Origin: Kitasatospora viridis
GTDB taxonomy: Bacteria > Actinomycetota > Actinomycetes > Streptomycetales > Streptomycetaceae
Length of the DNA: 64,000 bases
Assembly: GCF_007829815.1 (NCBI RefSeq)
Contig: NZ_VIWT01000008.1
Location: 91,260 to 155,259 of the forward strand
Direction of reading: 5' to 3'
A program made the position numbers and the translations under genes. Positions 1 through 7,802 of this stretch are shown in pieces. Below the pieces are notes generated by a model. That model was not told where the DNA came from, did no database searches, and was given only the letters and a program-made list of their open reading frames with translations. Every line of letters begins with the position of its first letter. Position 1 is the stretch's first letter.

Positions 1-297
1 CTGCATCCGGGCGGCGTGGGCCTCCCGCGACTCCCAGACGGGGCGGTTCTGGCCCCGGCGGAACGCGCTGGTCCTGACGGCGAGCCCGTTGACGGTCATG
101 GCGGCGAGGAGGTTCTTCAGGGTGTAGTGGGAGACGGCCTTCTGTATCTGGTCCGACGTCACCAAGTCGCCCGGGTCGACGCCCTGGAGCAATGCGACCC
201 GGTAGGCGATCTCGGTCATGGACAGCGGCCCGGCGTCGGGCGCCGTCAGGACGGCCTCGACCTCGGCCTGAGTGGGCTTGATGATCATGCGGAGCAT
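1..297 (-). CDS. Hypothetical protein, C-terminus cut by window edge
   Basis: The frame reads from an ATG at 297 and stays open to base 1, giving 99 codons. The N-terminus begins MLRMIIKPTQAEVEAVL and continues with a Ser/Met-rich helical stretch that could be a small winged-helix DNA-binding fold, but no family is recognised. The ATG shares one base with the stop of the upstream gene (TGATG), so it is the seventh gene of the operon that starts at 3756. The real length is unknown because the gene leaves the window. Confidence 0.7.
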   Translation of the reverse strand, partial: MLRMIIKPTQAEVEAVLTAPDAGPLSMTEIAYRVALLQGVDPGDLVTSDQIQKAVSHYTLKNLLAAMTVNGLAVRTSAFRRGQNRPVWESREAHAARMQ

Positions 298-881
298 CAG
301 TTCTCCTCGTTCCAGGCCCGGCCGCGCGGGCCCTCCTCGTGAGGGTCGTCGGGGTAGGGGTAGAAGGGCTCCTGCTCGGCGTCGAAGCCGTGCAGGTGGG
401 CGTGGTCGGCACGCATGATGTAGACGTCGGTGCCGCCGTCCTCGCCGGGGTGGTTGAAGCGGTAGTCCCAGCACGTCGAACCCTCGAAGTGGCTGCGGGA
501 GGCCAGCGGGGCGCAGGCGAAGTCCTCGGCCCAGTCGCGGGCGGCCTTGCGGCTGGCGGCCACGTGCAGGATGCCCTGGTCCATGTCGCCGACCACCCAG
601 GGCATCTCCCTGGTGCGGGTGCAGAGCAAGTGGCGGACGGTGTCGAGGTCGCCGTAGAAGCGGTTCTCGGCCTTGGGGTTCTTCAGGTCCTCGACGCGCC
701 ACTGCTCGATCGTGATGGTCAGGCCGCCGCGCGGGCGGTGGGCGTACATGGGAGTGATCTCGTACCGGCCGTCGCTGGTGCGGTAGTAGGTGAAGCCGAG
801 GCTGTCCTTGCGCCGCTTGAGGGCCCGGGGCTTGATCCGGGGCGGGAGCTTGCGGGGGGTCTCGATGGTCTCGGTGCTCAC
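297..881 (-). CDS. Hypothetical protein (194 aa)
   Basis: The start is a GTG at 881, chosen because it overlaps the previous stop by four bases (GTGA) and has GGAG just upstream; a longer reading frame exists but is a shadow. The protein is basic at the N-terminus and ends in an acidic, proline-rich tail. No catalytic motif or membrane segment is visible and I do not recognise the family. Its position inside a tightly overlapping operon under the operator at 3801-3830 suggests co-regulation with unknown partners. Confidence 0.75.
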   Translation of the reverse strand: MSTETIETPRKLPPRIKPRALKRRKDSLGFTYYRTSDGRYEITPMYAHRPRGGLTITIEQWRVEDLKNPKAENRFYGDLDTVRHLLCTRTREMPWVVGDMDQGILHVAASRKAARDWAEDFACAPLASRSHFEGSTCWDYRFNHPGEDGGTDVYIMRADHAHLHGFDAEQEPFYPYPDDPHEEGPRGRAWNEEN

Positions 882-1156
882 CGGGAGGTCTCCTTCTCGT
901 TCGGCTCGGCGCAGTCCTCGCACTGCTCGCCCTCGGGGTAGCCGGGGTGCTGGTGGCACTGGGGCTCGACGCGGACCTGCTCGCCCTCGGCGCGGTAGTA
1001 CTCGGCGATGCCCTCGGCGGCATCCGCGCTGGGGAAGCCGCCTTCGATGAGGCGGCCGTCGTCGGCGTCGTCGAAGACGCCGTAGGTCGGTCTGGTGGCG
1101 TCCGCCGTCTGAAGGTCGCGGACGGCTCGGTGCAGGCGGTCGTCGATGTCGTTCAC
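878..1156 (-). CDS. Small acidic protein with C-terminal Cys/His cluster
   Basis: The start is a GTG at 1156 that overlaps the upstream stop (GTGA); 92 residues. The N-terminal two thirds is acidic and Ala/Asp-rich. The C-terminal third has a CxxH...CxxC pattern (CHQHP then CEDC), which could bind zinc. No family is recognised. Both ends overlap neighbours by four bases, so translation is probably coupled. Confidence 0.7.
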   Translation of the reverse strand: MNDIDDRLHRAVRDLQTADATRPTYGVFDDADDGRLIEGGFPSADAAEGIAEYYRAEGEQVRVEPQCHQHPGYPEGEQCEDCAEPNEKETSR

Positions 1157-1728
1157 GGTCTGTCCTTGTTCGTCAACTCGCCCATGGTGGCGATGAGTTG
1201 CTGGATGGAGTCGTTGAGTTCGAGCATCGCGAGGGTCTGGGCCTCGCAGCGGAGCCCGTCCGCCACGGGGTTGGTCTCGTCGAAGCGGGCCGGTATCGCG
1301 GCGGCCTCCCGGAGCAGCTCGCGGGCCCTGTCCGCGCCGCTGCGCACCTGGTCGGGCTCCGGCCTGCTCGGCGTTCCGGTGCGGGAGCGCCACTGGGGGT
1401 CGGTCTCCTGGGCCAGCCACAGCCCACGCACCGGGGCGAAGGCGTCGGTCGTGGTGAACTCCCTGAGCCTGTCGAGCAGTTGGTTCGGCGTGGGGGCCGT
1501 CCAGCGGCCGGGCTCGCCGCTGTGGCGGGTCATCCAGGCGGCCAGTCCGGGGATGGTGAAGTGCTGGGTGCTGATCTCCGCCGCCCACGCCTGCTCGGGG
1601 TGGTGGGCGGGCGGGTGGACGGAGAAGACCACGTCGGCAACGACGGCGTAGAGGACCTGGAACCGGGCGTCGGGCAGGCTGCTCTGGCCGGTGATCGGGT
1701 GCTGCTGCAGCAGGACCGGGGTACTCAT
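1153..1728 (-). CDS. Hypothetical protein, paralogue of the upstream gene
   Basis: 191 residues from an ATG at 1728 that overlaps the upstream stop (ATGA). The N-terminal region aligns by eye with that of the 1725-2351 product: both have HP[LI]TG followed by a V-F-x-[IV]-x-x-P segment and then a similarly spaced E-x-L/F-T-x-x-G stretch. The two genes therefore look like a tandem duplication that has diverged. The C-terminal half is helical and rich in Glu, Arg and Leu. No known function. Confidence 0.75.
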   Translation of the reverse strand: MSTPVLLQQHPITGQSSLPDARFQVLYAVVADVVFSVHPPAHHPEQAWAAEISTQHFTIPGLAAWMTRHSGEPGRWTAPTPNQLLDRLREFTTTDAFAPVRGLWLAQETDPQWRSRTGTPSRPEPDQVRSGADRARELLREAAAIPARFDETNPVADGLRCEAQTLAMLELNDSIQQLIATMGELTNKDRP

Positions 1729-2351
1729 GCCAGCCGCTCCCGGGCGATCTCCTTGAGCTGGGCGAGCATGTCGGCGTGCTTGCGGACCGGGCCGACCTCG
1801 TCCAGGCCCGCGCGGATCGTCCAGCCGTTGTCGAGGTCGCGGCCGGAGCGGTAGCCGGACTGGCTGCGGGCCTCGGCGACCACGTGGTGGGCCTCGGGGG
1901 TGCCGTCGGTGTCGAGGCCGGAGTAGGGCCGGGGGTCGTTGGCGACGGCCTGGTAGTGGTGCGCGTCGACGCGCACGACGCGCAGCGGCTCGGGCACCTT
2001 GGCCGGGTCGATCTCCAGGCGCTGCCAGCGGTAGCGCACGGCGGGGAAGGCGGCGGAGTCGCAGAAGAGCAGGAGGCGCCCGACGACGCTGTCCACGGTC
2101 GGGCCGGACCACGTCGGCGGCCGGTCGTCGGTGTCCCGCAGCCACTGCCTGCGCCCGATCTCGGTCAGGTGCTCGGTGGCGATCACGGCGGTGCGGGACT
2201 TCCCGGGGTTCCTCGGGGCGGAGATGGTGAAGACCACGCCGTCCAGGTCGGCGTACACGAGGGGCTCGGCGTGCCGGGAGCGGCTGGTCTCGCCGGTGAG
2301 CGGGTGTCTGCGGCTGAGGTGGAGGCCGGTGGCGGTGGTGATCATGGGCAT
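1725..2351 (-). CDS. Hypothetical protein, paralogue of the downstream gene
   Basis: 208 residues; starts at ATG 2351, with a second in-frame ATG two codons later. The N-terminal 70 residues resemble those of the next gene in the operon (shared HPLTGE/HPITGQ motif and a following beta-rich segment). Residues 100-160 contain a DAHHYQAVAND stretch and a short SGYRSGRDLDNGW motif, neither assignable to a family. The gene sits in the operon headed by the 3756 start, and its own stop overlaps the next start by four bases. Confidence 0.75.
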   Translation of the reverse strand: MPMITTATGLHLSRRHPLTGETSRSRHAEPLVYADLDGVVFTISAPRNPGKSRTAVIATEHLTEIGRRQWLRDTDDRPPTWSGPTVDSVVGRLLLFCDSAAFPAVRYRWQRLEIDPAKVPEPLRVVRVDAHHYQAVANDPRPYSGLDTDGTPEAHHVVAEARSQSGYRSGRDLDNGWTIRAGLDEVGPVRKHADMLAQLKEIARERLA

Positions 2352-2395
2352 GGGGTGGTCCTTGTCCGGGGCCCGCCCGGCGCGGCGGGCGGGGA

Positions 2396-2728
2396 TCAGA
2401 TGGGCAGCGTCGGGGCGGAGTCGTCGGTCGGCGGGGCGGGGTCCGGGGGGAGGCTGCCGCGTGCGATCCGGGCCTGGTGGCGCACCCTGCGCAGGTGGTT
2501 GACCAGCACAGGGGCGTAGGCCAGGGCGGCTTGCTCGTCGAGCAGGTGGTTCAGGATCTGCGCGTACCGGGAGGCGGAGATGCCGAGCTGCTCCCGGATC
2601 TGGCTCTCCTTGGTCCCCCGGTTGTGCGGCCCCCAGCTGCCGCTGCGCTCGAAGTCGAGCACCGCGCGCTGGAAGTCGAACAGGCCGTCGGGGCCGCGTA
2701 CGGGCAGGTCCTCATCGGCCGGGGTCAC
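2396..2728 (-). CDS. DUF3263-family protein
   Basis: 110 residues from a GTG at 2728 (GTGA overlap with the upstream stop). The central segment, about residues 18-85, carries the pattern of DUF3263 proteins of actinomycetes: an AVLDFER-type start, a KESQIREQLGISASRY helix-turn-helix-like segment, and a closing LVNHLRRVRHQARI stretch. The family is small, probably DNA-binding, and of unknown role. The tail is proline-rich and probably disordered. Confidence 0.8.
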   Translation of the reverse strand: MTPADEDLPVRGPDGLFDFQRAVLDFERSGSWGPHNRGTKESQIREQLGISASRYAQILNHLLDEQAALAYAPVLVNHLRRVRHQARIARGSLPPDPAPPTDDSAPTLPI

Positions 2729-3756
2729 CGCCTGCTCAGGCGCAGCAGCGCCGGGGCGGAGGAGTCAGTGAGGGAGTGCTGGAGCAGCGGGCCGGGGCTG
2801 TGGCGGCGCATCGGGGTGACGGCCGTGTAGGCGTCGGTGTCGAAGCGCAGCAGCGTGAGGTGTCGGCCATCGGTGTCTATGGCGCGCTGGCCGGTCCGGA
2901 ACGCGGAGGGCTGCTCGAAGTCGGCGGTGCGGGCGAGGACCGGCATGGTCAGGTGCTGGTGGTGCCAGTCCGAGAAGCGCTCTCCGAGGACCCGGGAGTG
3001 GTGCGCCCAGGGGTAGACGGAGGGGGCGGCGATCCGGCCGAAGACCCCCGAGTAGCCGGGCTGGCCCGGGACGTCATGGACGACGTCGTCCAGGGCCAGC
3101 AGGCCGCCGCCGGGCAGCGGGATCACGTCGCCGGGCTGCAGGTCGGCGACCGGCTTGGCCGGGTAGGCCCGGCCGTCGACGTACAGGTGCGGCCGGTCGG
3201 CGGCCGGGGAGTAGACGTACCAGTGGTCGCGCAGGTGCTCGGTGGCGGTGACCGCCTTGTCGACGGCCAGGGTGCTGGTGGGGCGGTTCAGCGAGTTGAC
3301 CCAGGCGGTGCCGTCGAAGGTGAACTCGGTCCGGGCCCAGGAGGCGGTGCTGGTGGCCCACTGCGACAGGATGCGGTCGCCGGTGGCCGGGTTCTTGGGC
3401 ACGCGGGCCTCGGGAACGTCCGGGACCAGGTCCGGGGCGAGGAGCAGCGGGATGCCGTTCGTGGCCCGGACCTGGACGGGACGGTCTCCGGGAAGGATGA
3501 GCAAGGTGTCGTTGCCGCCCATGACCGGGCGCTGACGGATGGCCACGGAGTGGGCGTTCGACAGGGAGGTGGTGTCGACGACGACCATCGCGCAGATGAT
3601 CGACGGGGTAGCGGAGGCGACGATGACCTGACCGGCGGTCAGCTCCTTGGCGAGGAGCTGAGCAGCGGTGCTCCAGCGGAGGGCTTCGATGGTGGCAGTG
3701 CAGAAGCCGTGCTGGTGCCGGGTGTGCGTCGCGTCCGCCTGCTGGGCAGGCAGCAT
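2725..3756 (-). CDS. Hypothetical protein, first gene of the 1-3.8 kb operon
   Basis: 343 residues. An ATG at 3756 was chosen over a longer open frame because an AAAGGGA ribosome-binding site precedes it and a promoter with a palindromic operator lies at 3801-3830. The protein is beta-rich. Its middle (residues 200-230) has a VDGRAYPAKPVADLQPGDVI stretch that recalls Hint/intein-type domains, but no catalytic Cys-His set is seen, so I do not assign it. The leader contains a short stem-loop (3765-3779) with CTGCCAA in the loop. Confidence 0.75.
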   Translation of the reverse strand: MLPAQQADATHTRHQHGFCTATIEALRWSTAAQLLAKELTAGQVIVASATPSIICAMVVVDTTSLSNAHSVAIRQRPVMGGNDTLLILPGDRPVQVRATNGIPLLLAPDLVPDVPEARVPKNPATGDRILSQWATSTASWARTEFTFDGTAWVNSLNRPTSTLAVDKAVTATEHLRDHWYVYSPAADRPHLYVDGRAYPAKPVADLQPGDVIPLPGGGLLALDDVVHDVPGQPGYSGVFGRIAAPSVYPWAHHSRVLGERFSDWHHQHLTMPVLARTADFEQPSAFRTGQRAIDTDGRHLTLLRFDTDAYTAVTPMRRHSPGPLLQHSLTDSSAPALLRLSRR

Positions 3757-3800
3757 GGCGTTGTCCCTTTGGCAGAGGGGTGAACTTCCTTGGCAAGAAC

Positions 3801-3830
3801 ACCGTAACCCAGATATCTGGGTGACCGCAA
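3801..3830 (-). promoter_or_regulatory. Promoter with family-1 palindromic operator
   Basis: Read on the minus strand: -35 TTGCGG, an 18-bp spacer, -10 TACGGT. The spacer holds the perfect 16-bp palindrome ACCCAGATATCTGGGT (3807-3822). Four other promoters in the window carry the same element in the same place. It drives the operon that begins at 3756. Confidence 0.7.
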
Positions 3831-3890
3831 TGCCAATTCGGGGAATTCTGTCTTCTGGGCCGGGACGTGCGCCAGCCAGCTGCGCAGCTC

Positions 3891-4400
3891 TCACCAGTCC
3901 AGGGAGAACCAGACGACCTTGGTGTCGCCGCGCTTCACGACGCCCCACTCCTCCGCCATGGCCTCGACCAGGAGCAGCCCCCGGCCACCCACCAGCCCCT
4001 CACCGTCGGCGCCGTCGATGTCCTCGAAGCTGACCGGCTCGGACGCCTGCGCGGGCACCGCGACCTTGTCGGCGGACTCGGGGTCGCCGTCGATGACCTC
4101 GATCAGCACCCGGGCGTCGGCGCGCAGTTCGGCGCGCACCACGACCTTCGCTTCGTCGCCTTCCGGGTCGTCGGCGTGGCGGACGCTGTTGGTGATGATC
4201 TCGGACAGCAGGAGCACTGCCGTCTCGATGACCCGCGTGATCCCGTGCCACTGCGTCAGGCGCTGGCGCAGGTCGTCGCGGGCGACACCGACGCTCTCGG
4301 GATGGGCGGGGTAGGGGCGCCGGTACGGCTGGAATCCGTCGGGGTTGGCGCGCGCCAGTCTGTTGCTGGCGGCCTTCGCGGTCTGGCTCACAAGTCTCAC
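3891..4400 (-). CDS. RsbW-like ATP-binding protein (GHKL fold)
   Basis: 169 residues with the features of the small serine-kinase-type ATPases abundant in Streptomyces: an N-box LLSEIITNSVRHA near residues 64-76, and a G2-like GGRGLLLVEAMAEEWG near 142-157. Family members act as anti-sigma factors or partner switches, but many are orphans. There is no transmembrane or sensor segment, so it is cytosolic. It is divergent from the XRE-DUF5753 gene, an arrangement common in Streptomyces, where ATPase, XRE regulator and DUF397 form a recurring trio. The 207-bp divergent region must hold both promoters. Confidence 0.88.
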   Translation of the reverse strand: MRLVSQTAKAASNRLARANPDGFQPYRRPYPAHPESVGVARDDLRQRLTQWHGITRVIETAVLLLSEIITNSVRHADDPEGDEAKVVVRAELRADARVLIEVIDGDPESADKVAVPAQASEPVSFEDIDGADGEGLVGGRGLLLVEAMAEEWGVVKRGDTKVVWFSLDW

Positions 4401-4607
4401 GCTCCAGGGGCGTACGAGTGGAACCGGGCATCACCCACCCTGGCCCGACGTGCGCACAGCGTGAGCGTCTCCAATACCCACGGTCCCGCAAGATCCGCGA
4501 AACTGCAACAATGTCAGCTGAACGAATGTCATTTCGATAGTGGAGTTTGACGCTTCGACACGTCAGACTGATCCTTGGACACCGGACGAGACCAGGGAGA
4601 CAACGGG

Positions 4608-5468
4608 ATGGCGTACGAGGGCGTTCCAACGGTTCGCAAGCGCCTGCTCGGCTACCACCTGCGGCAACTCCGCGAAGCGGAGGGTCTGAAGTGGGAGGAC
4701 ACCGCTGCTCGACTGCAGGTCGCCAAGCCGACCGTCATGCGCCAGGAGAGCGGCCACAGCGCGGTCTCCAGCGCCAACCTTGAAGTCCTCCTCGACTTCT
4801 ACAAGGTCGGCGACCTGGACAAGCGCTCCCGTCTGGAGGCGTTCCGTCAGCACGGCCGCAAGCGGGGCACCTGGCACGCCTTCGGCACGGAGATCGGCCC
4901 GACCCTGCGGGACCTGGCCGACGCCGAGTCCATCGCCACCAGCATCCTGTGGTGGGAACTCGGGGTCATCCCGGGCATTCTGCAGACCGACGAGTACGCC
5001 GAGGCCACACTGCGCGGCGCCAGCGTTCAGGCCACCAACGACGAAACGTTGCGCGAACTGGCGCACCTGCGCCGTGAACGCAGGCATACCCTGGAGAAGG
5101 ACGGTGCTCCCGAGGCGTGGTTCATCCTCGGTGAGGCCGCTCTGAGGACCAGGACCGGCGGCCCTGGGAAGGCCGTGATGGAGACTCAGATCCGCTACCT
5201 GCTCGACATCAGCGAGCAGCCCCACGTGAACATCCAGGTCGTGCCGTTCGCCGCCGGAGCCCACCCAGGCGTGGCAGGCAGCTTCACCCTGCTCGGGTTC
5301 GACCAGGTCCTGACCTACCAAGCCCTGTACTTCGAGACGGCCGGGATCATCACCGATGAGGAGAAGTTGGTGGGGGAGAACCAGGCAAGGTTCACTCGCC
5401 TGCGGTCCCAAGCCGAGTCGACTCAGCAGAGCCGGAAATTCCTCCGGGAAGTTCTCGCTACTCTGTGA
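4608..5468 (+). CDS. XRE-family regulator with DUF5753 domain
   Basis: 286 residues. An ATG at 4608 was chosen because GGGAGA lies just upstream; an earlier in-frame ATG at 4575 lacks one. Residues about 10-65 form a helix-turn-helix (YHLRQLREAEGLKWEDTAARL then KPTVMRQESG). Residues about 95-280 match the DUF5753 domain, with the typical GVIPGILQTDEYA motif and a QVVPFAAGAHPG stretch. Family members pair with small DUF397 proteins, and some such pairs behave as toxin-antitoxin-like or developmental regulators. Two DUF397 genes follow directly. Confidence 0.92.
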   Translation: MAYEGVPTVRKRLLGYHLRQLREAEGLKWEDTAARLQVAKPTVMRQESGHSAVSSANLEVLLDFYKVGDLDKRSRLEAFRQHGRKRGTWHAFGTEIGPTLRDLADAESIATSILWWELGVIPGILQTDEYAEATLRGASVQATNDETLRELAHLRRERRHTLEKDGAPEAWFILGEAALRTRTGGPGKAVMETQIRYLLDISEQPHVNIQVVPFAAGAHPGVAGSFTLLGFDQVLTYQALYFETAGIITDEEKLVGENQARFTRLRSQAESTQQSRKFLREVLATL

Positions 5469-5497
5469 GTCAACTCGCAAGTACGAAGGGCTCTCCA

Positions 5498-5734
5498 GTG
5501 AACACACCATCCCAGGGGTACAAGCAGTGGCGCATCTCGTCGGAATCGGGCGGTGACCAGGGGTCTTGCGTCGATGTCGGCCTCGGCGACCTCGACGCCG
5601 AGACCGAGGAAGTCGCGTTCCGGGACAGCACGCTCCAGGGTAGGGGGCCGGTCCTCGGCTTCCCTGCGTCCGCAGTGACCGCGCTGACGGGCGCAATCAA
5701 GGTCAGGGGCAGCCGTCTCGCGGGCGGCTTCTGA
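5498..5734 (+). CDS. DUF397-domain protein (first copy)
   Basis: 78 residues. GTG 5498 was chosen because the second copy starts at the homologous codon; an upstream GTG overlapping the XRE stop would add eleven residues. It contains the DUF397 signature, W-R-I-S-S-E-S...C-V-D-V-G, then FRDST and GFPASAVTALTGAIK. DUF397 proteins are the usual small partners of XRE-DUF5753 regulators. About 70 percent identical by eye to the next copy. Confidence 0.9.
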   Translation: MNTPSQGYKQWRISSESGGDQGSCVDVGLGDLDAETEEVAFRDSTLQGRGPVLGFPASAVTALTGAIKVRGSRLAGGF

Positions 5735-5752
5735 CCAGTGCGCAACCAGAAT

Positions 5753-5787
5753 GGTGGCCCCCGGCGCGCGATTCGCCGGGGGCCACC
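5753..5787 (+). terminator. Terminator after first DUF397 gene
   Basis: A perfect 14-bp stem (GGTGGCCCCCGGCG and its complement) with a 7-nt loop, followed by CCTGTTTCT. This is a strong intrinsic terminator on the plus strand, separating the two DUF397 copies. Confidence 0.8.
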
Positions 5788-5873
5788 CCTGTTTCTACCC
5801 CATCGGGCCGTCAGAGCCTCTCATACCCGTTTGAAGATGCATGGTCACATTCCGGCGATAGACGATCCCGCCC

Positions 5874-5927
5874 GGGGCATTCTCGCTACGCTGTGAGTCG
5901 CAACCCGCGAGAGCGAAGGGCGTTCCG
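5874..5927 (+). repeat. Duplicated junction upstream of second DUF397 gene
   Basis: This stretch repeats, with few changes, the sequence around 5447-5497, that is the last codons of the XRE gene, its TGAGTC stop region, and the leader up to GAAGGGC. It is noncoding here and looks like a fossil of a tandem duplication that copied the 3' end of the XRE gene with the DUF397 gene. Confidence 0.7.
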
Positions 5928-6161
5928 GTGACACCGTCTCAGGGCTACAACCAGTGGCACATCTCGTCCCACTCCAACGGGGATCAAGGCGGCTGCGTCG
6001 ATGTCGGTATCGACGCAGCCGCCCCCGAGGCCGAGGAGATGGCCATCCGGGACAGCACGCTCCAGGGCAGCGGGCCGGTCCTCGGCTTCCCCGCCTCCGC
6101 CGTCAGCGCCCTCACCAGCGCCGTGAAGACGAAGGGCCACCGTCTCGCGGGCGGCTTCTGA
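5928..6161 (+). CDS. DUF397-domain protein (second copy)
   Basis: 77 residues from GTG 5928, preceded by GAAGGGC. It shows the DUF397 pattern: W-H-I-S-S-H-S-N then CVDVG, FRDST-like IRDSTLQG, and LGFPASAVSALTSAVK. It is a close paralogue of the 5498-5734 product, produced by tandem duplication (see the repeat just upstream). With two copies, one may have specialised or be dispensable. No good terminator lies between it and the convergent gene ending at 6186. Confidence 0.9.
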   Translation: MTPSQGYNQWHISSHSNGDQGGCVDVGIDAAAPEAEEMAIRDSTLQGSGPVLGFPASAVSALTSAVKTKGHRLAGGF

Positions 6162-6185
6162 CCAGCACGGCAACAGAAACGGTGG

Positions 6186-6530
6186 TCACGGCTGGTCCCG
6201 TACCCGAGCAGCGCGGTTGGCGATCTCGCTGGAGACCGGCTTGTAGTTGGCCAGGGCGGCCTCCACCGTGGCGCGGTAGGTGGCCAAGGCGGCCTCGAAG
6301 GTCGCCTCGGCGCCGGTCATCTCCTGGTGGGCATCGGCGATCCGGTGGCGAGCGGCCTGCAGGGCGGCCTGCCACTGCTCGCGCTCGGCGTCGGTGGCCG
6401 GGACGGTGCCAGGCAAGTCGGTGAGCGCGAGCAGCGGGTGGGTGAGGTCGAAGGTGACCTCGGCCCGGTTGCCGACGTAGGCCAGCTCCTCCACGGGGTT
6501 GAGCTGCTTCGGCTTCCAGCTGTCGGTCAC
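6186..6530 (-). CDS. Small helical hypothetical protein (114 aa)
   Basis: Starts at GTG 6530, overlapping the upstream stop by four bases. After about 35 residues the protein becomes almost purely helical and Ala/Glu/Arg-rich with heptad-like spacing, so a coiled coil is likely. No family is recognised. It is the second gene of a two-gene operon under the family-2 promoter at 7755-7796. Confidence 0.7.
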   Translation of the reverse strand: MTDSWKPKQLNPVEELAYVGNRAEVTFDLTHPLLALTDLPGTVPATDAEREQWQAALQAARHRIADAHQEMTGAEATFEAALATYRATVEAALANYKPVSSEIANRAARVRDQP

Positions 6531-7747
6531 TGGGACTCCTTGGCGAGCTGCTGGGCCTGAAGGGCCTTGTACTCCTCCGCCTCGGCCACGGTCATCCTGG
6601 TGATGAAGAAGTCGGCGCTGTGCCTGTCGCGGATCATCTTGTGGCCGTGCTCCTGGATGCGCGCGGCGACCCACTCGTACTCGTTGGCGACATCGGGCAG
6701 CTGGCCGGAGGCGAGGTCGGAGCTGGCGGCCCGCACTCCCCCCTCGAAGGTGTAGCTCACCGGGACCTGCTCGGCGGCCTTGACCGCCCTGAAGGTCTGG
6801 GCGTTGCGAGGCGGGTGAACGTGGAACCCAGACGTCAACGTGTCGGCGTTGTAGAGCGCCGCTCCCATTCGGGTGAGCAGCGCCTTCACGTCGTCCATGC
6901 CGATCTTCGGGCGGGTGTGGAGCCGCTCGTGCTCGGCGTCGTCGATGGCCTGCTGAGCCTTGGCTCGCCAGGCCGGGGCGTGGTCGCCGAGGCAGTCGAG
7001 GGCGGTGGCGGCGGCCTTGCAGCGGCGGCACCACTTGACGGGGAGCTTGGTGCCGGTCGGGCACCCCCGGCGGGGTCCGTCGTGCCGGGAGTTGTAGACC
7101 TCGTCCGCGCCGGTGACGGCGAGGTCGCCGATGTCCTCCAGCCGGACCCCGGGAAGGGACTTCTTGGCGACGGCCGGGCAGGCGGCGGTGTGGATGGTCG
7201 GGACGAGAGCGTCGGCGGGGAAGCTCTCAGAGATGTCGATCTTGGGCCGGGCGATCACCCAGTCCCGGCTGCCGAGCACCGCATCTTCGGCAGCCAGTTG
7301 CTGCTCGGCCTGGCGCCCCTGTTCCGCTTCGGCGCGCTCGCGTTCGGCTTCGAGGCTGGCGGCCATCTCCTCGTAGCGGGCGGCGATAGGCTCTCCGGCG
7401 TGCTGCTGGTACAGGCGCTCGGCCGCTCCTACGCGGTCCTGGTACCGCTGCAGGGCGAGTTCGAAGACCTTCTCGTGGACCTTCAGGTCAGCCAGAGCCT
7501 CGTCAACCATCTCGGTGTAGACGTCGTGGGCGGTGGCCCAGATCTCGACCTCGACCCTGGTGGCCTGGATCGGCCCCTCGCCGCTGCGCGCGTCGTACTC
7601 GTCCAGGGCGACGTCGACGGCCTGCTCGCGAAGGGCGGCGGTGACGAGGCGGAGCTTGCCCAGACGGCCCTGGGTCAGGTCGGAGTCGTAGTCCGTGCGG
7701 TCATCCGTGGTCGTGCGCCACAGCAGGGGGCGCTGGTCGGTGTCCAT
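6527..7747 (-). CDS. Hypothetical coiled-coil protein with Cys motifs
   Basis: 406 residues from ATG 7747. Residues about 60-150 are rich in Glu, Ala, Arg and Leu and should form a long coiled coil. The middle has an RRGCPTGTKLPVKWCRRC segment whose cysteines could bind a metal. Nothing identifies a reaction. The promoter places the predicted transcription start at or next to the ATG, so the messenger is probably leaderless. The operator-bearing promoter is shared in design with those of the 25559 and 32614 genes. Confidence 0.75.
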   Translation of the reverse strand: MDTDQRPLLWRTTTDDRTDYDSDLTQGRLGKLRLVTAALREQAVDVALDEYDARSGEGPIQATRVEVEIWATAHDVYTEMVDEALADLKVHEKVFELALQRYQDRVGAAERLYQQHAGEPIAARYEEMAASLEAERERAEAEQGRQAEQQLAAEDAVLGSRDWVIARPKIDISESFPADALVPTIHTAACPAVAKKSLPGVRLEDIGDLAVTGADEVYNSRHDGPRRGCPTGTKLPVKWCRRCKAAATALDCLGDHAPAWRAKAQQAIDDAEHERLHTRPKIGMDDVKALLTRMGAALYNADTLTSGFHVHPPRNAQTFRAVKAAEQVPVSYTFEGGVRAASSDLASGQLPDVANEYEWVAARIQEHGHKMIRDRHSADFFITRMTVAEAEEYKALQAQQLAKESQ

Positions 7748-7754
7748 GGCCCGG

Positions 7755-7796
7755 AATCTAGTACACCCACAAGAGCATGCGCAAGTGAGTTCACTA
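7755..7796 (-). promoter_or_regulatory. Promoter with family-2 inverted-repeat operator
   Basis: On the minus strand: TAGTGAACT, three bases, -35 TTGCGC, 18-bp spacer, -10 TAGATT. The right arm GGTGTACTA overlaps the -10. Arms are 20 bp apart, as in the other two family-2 sites. The -10 ends seven bases before the ATG at 7747. Confidence 0.7.
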
Positions 7797-7802
7797 AACC
7801 TG

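Noticed and set aside
2725..3756. Hint/intein-like domain in the first operon protein
   Set aside because: A single PGDVI-type stretch without the catalytic Cys/Ser start, His block or C-terminal Asn is not enough.
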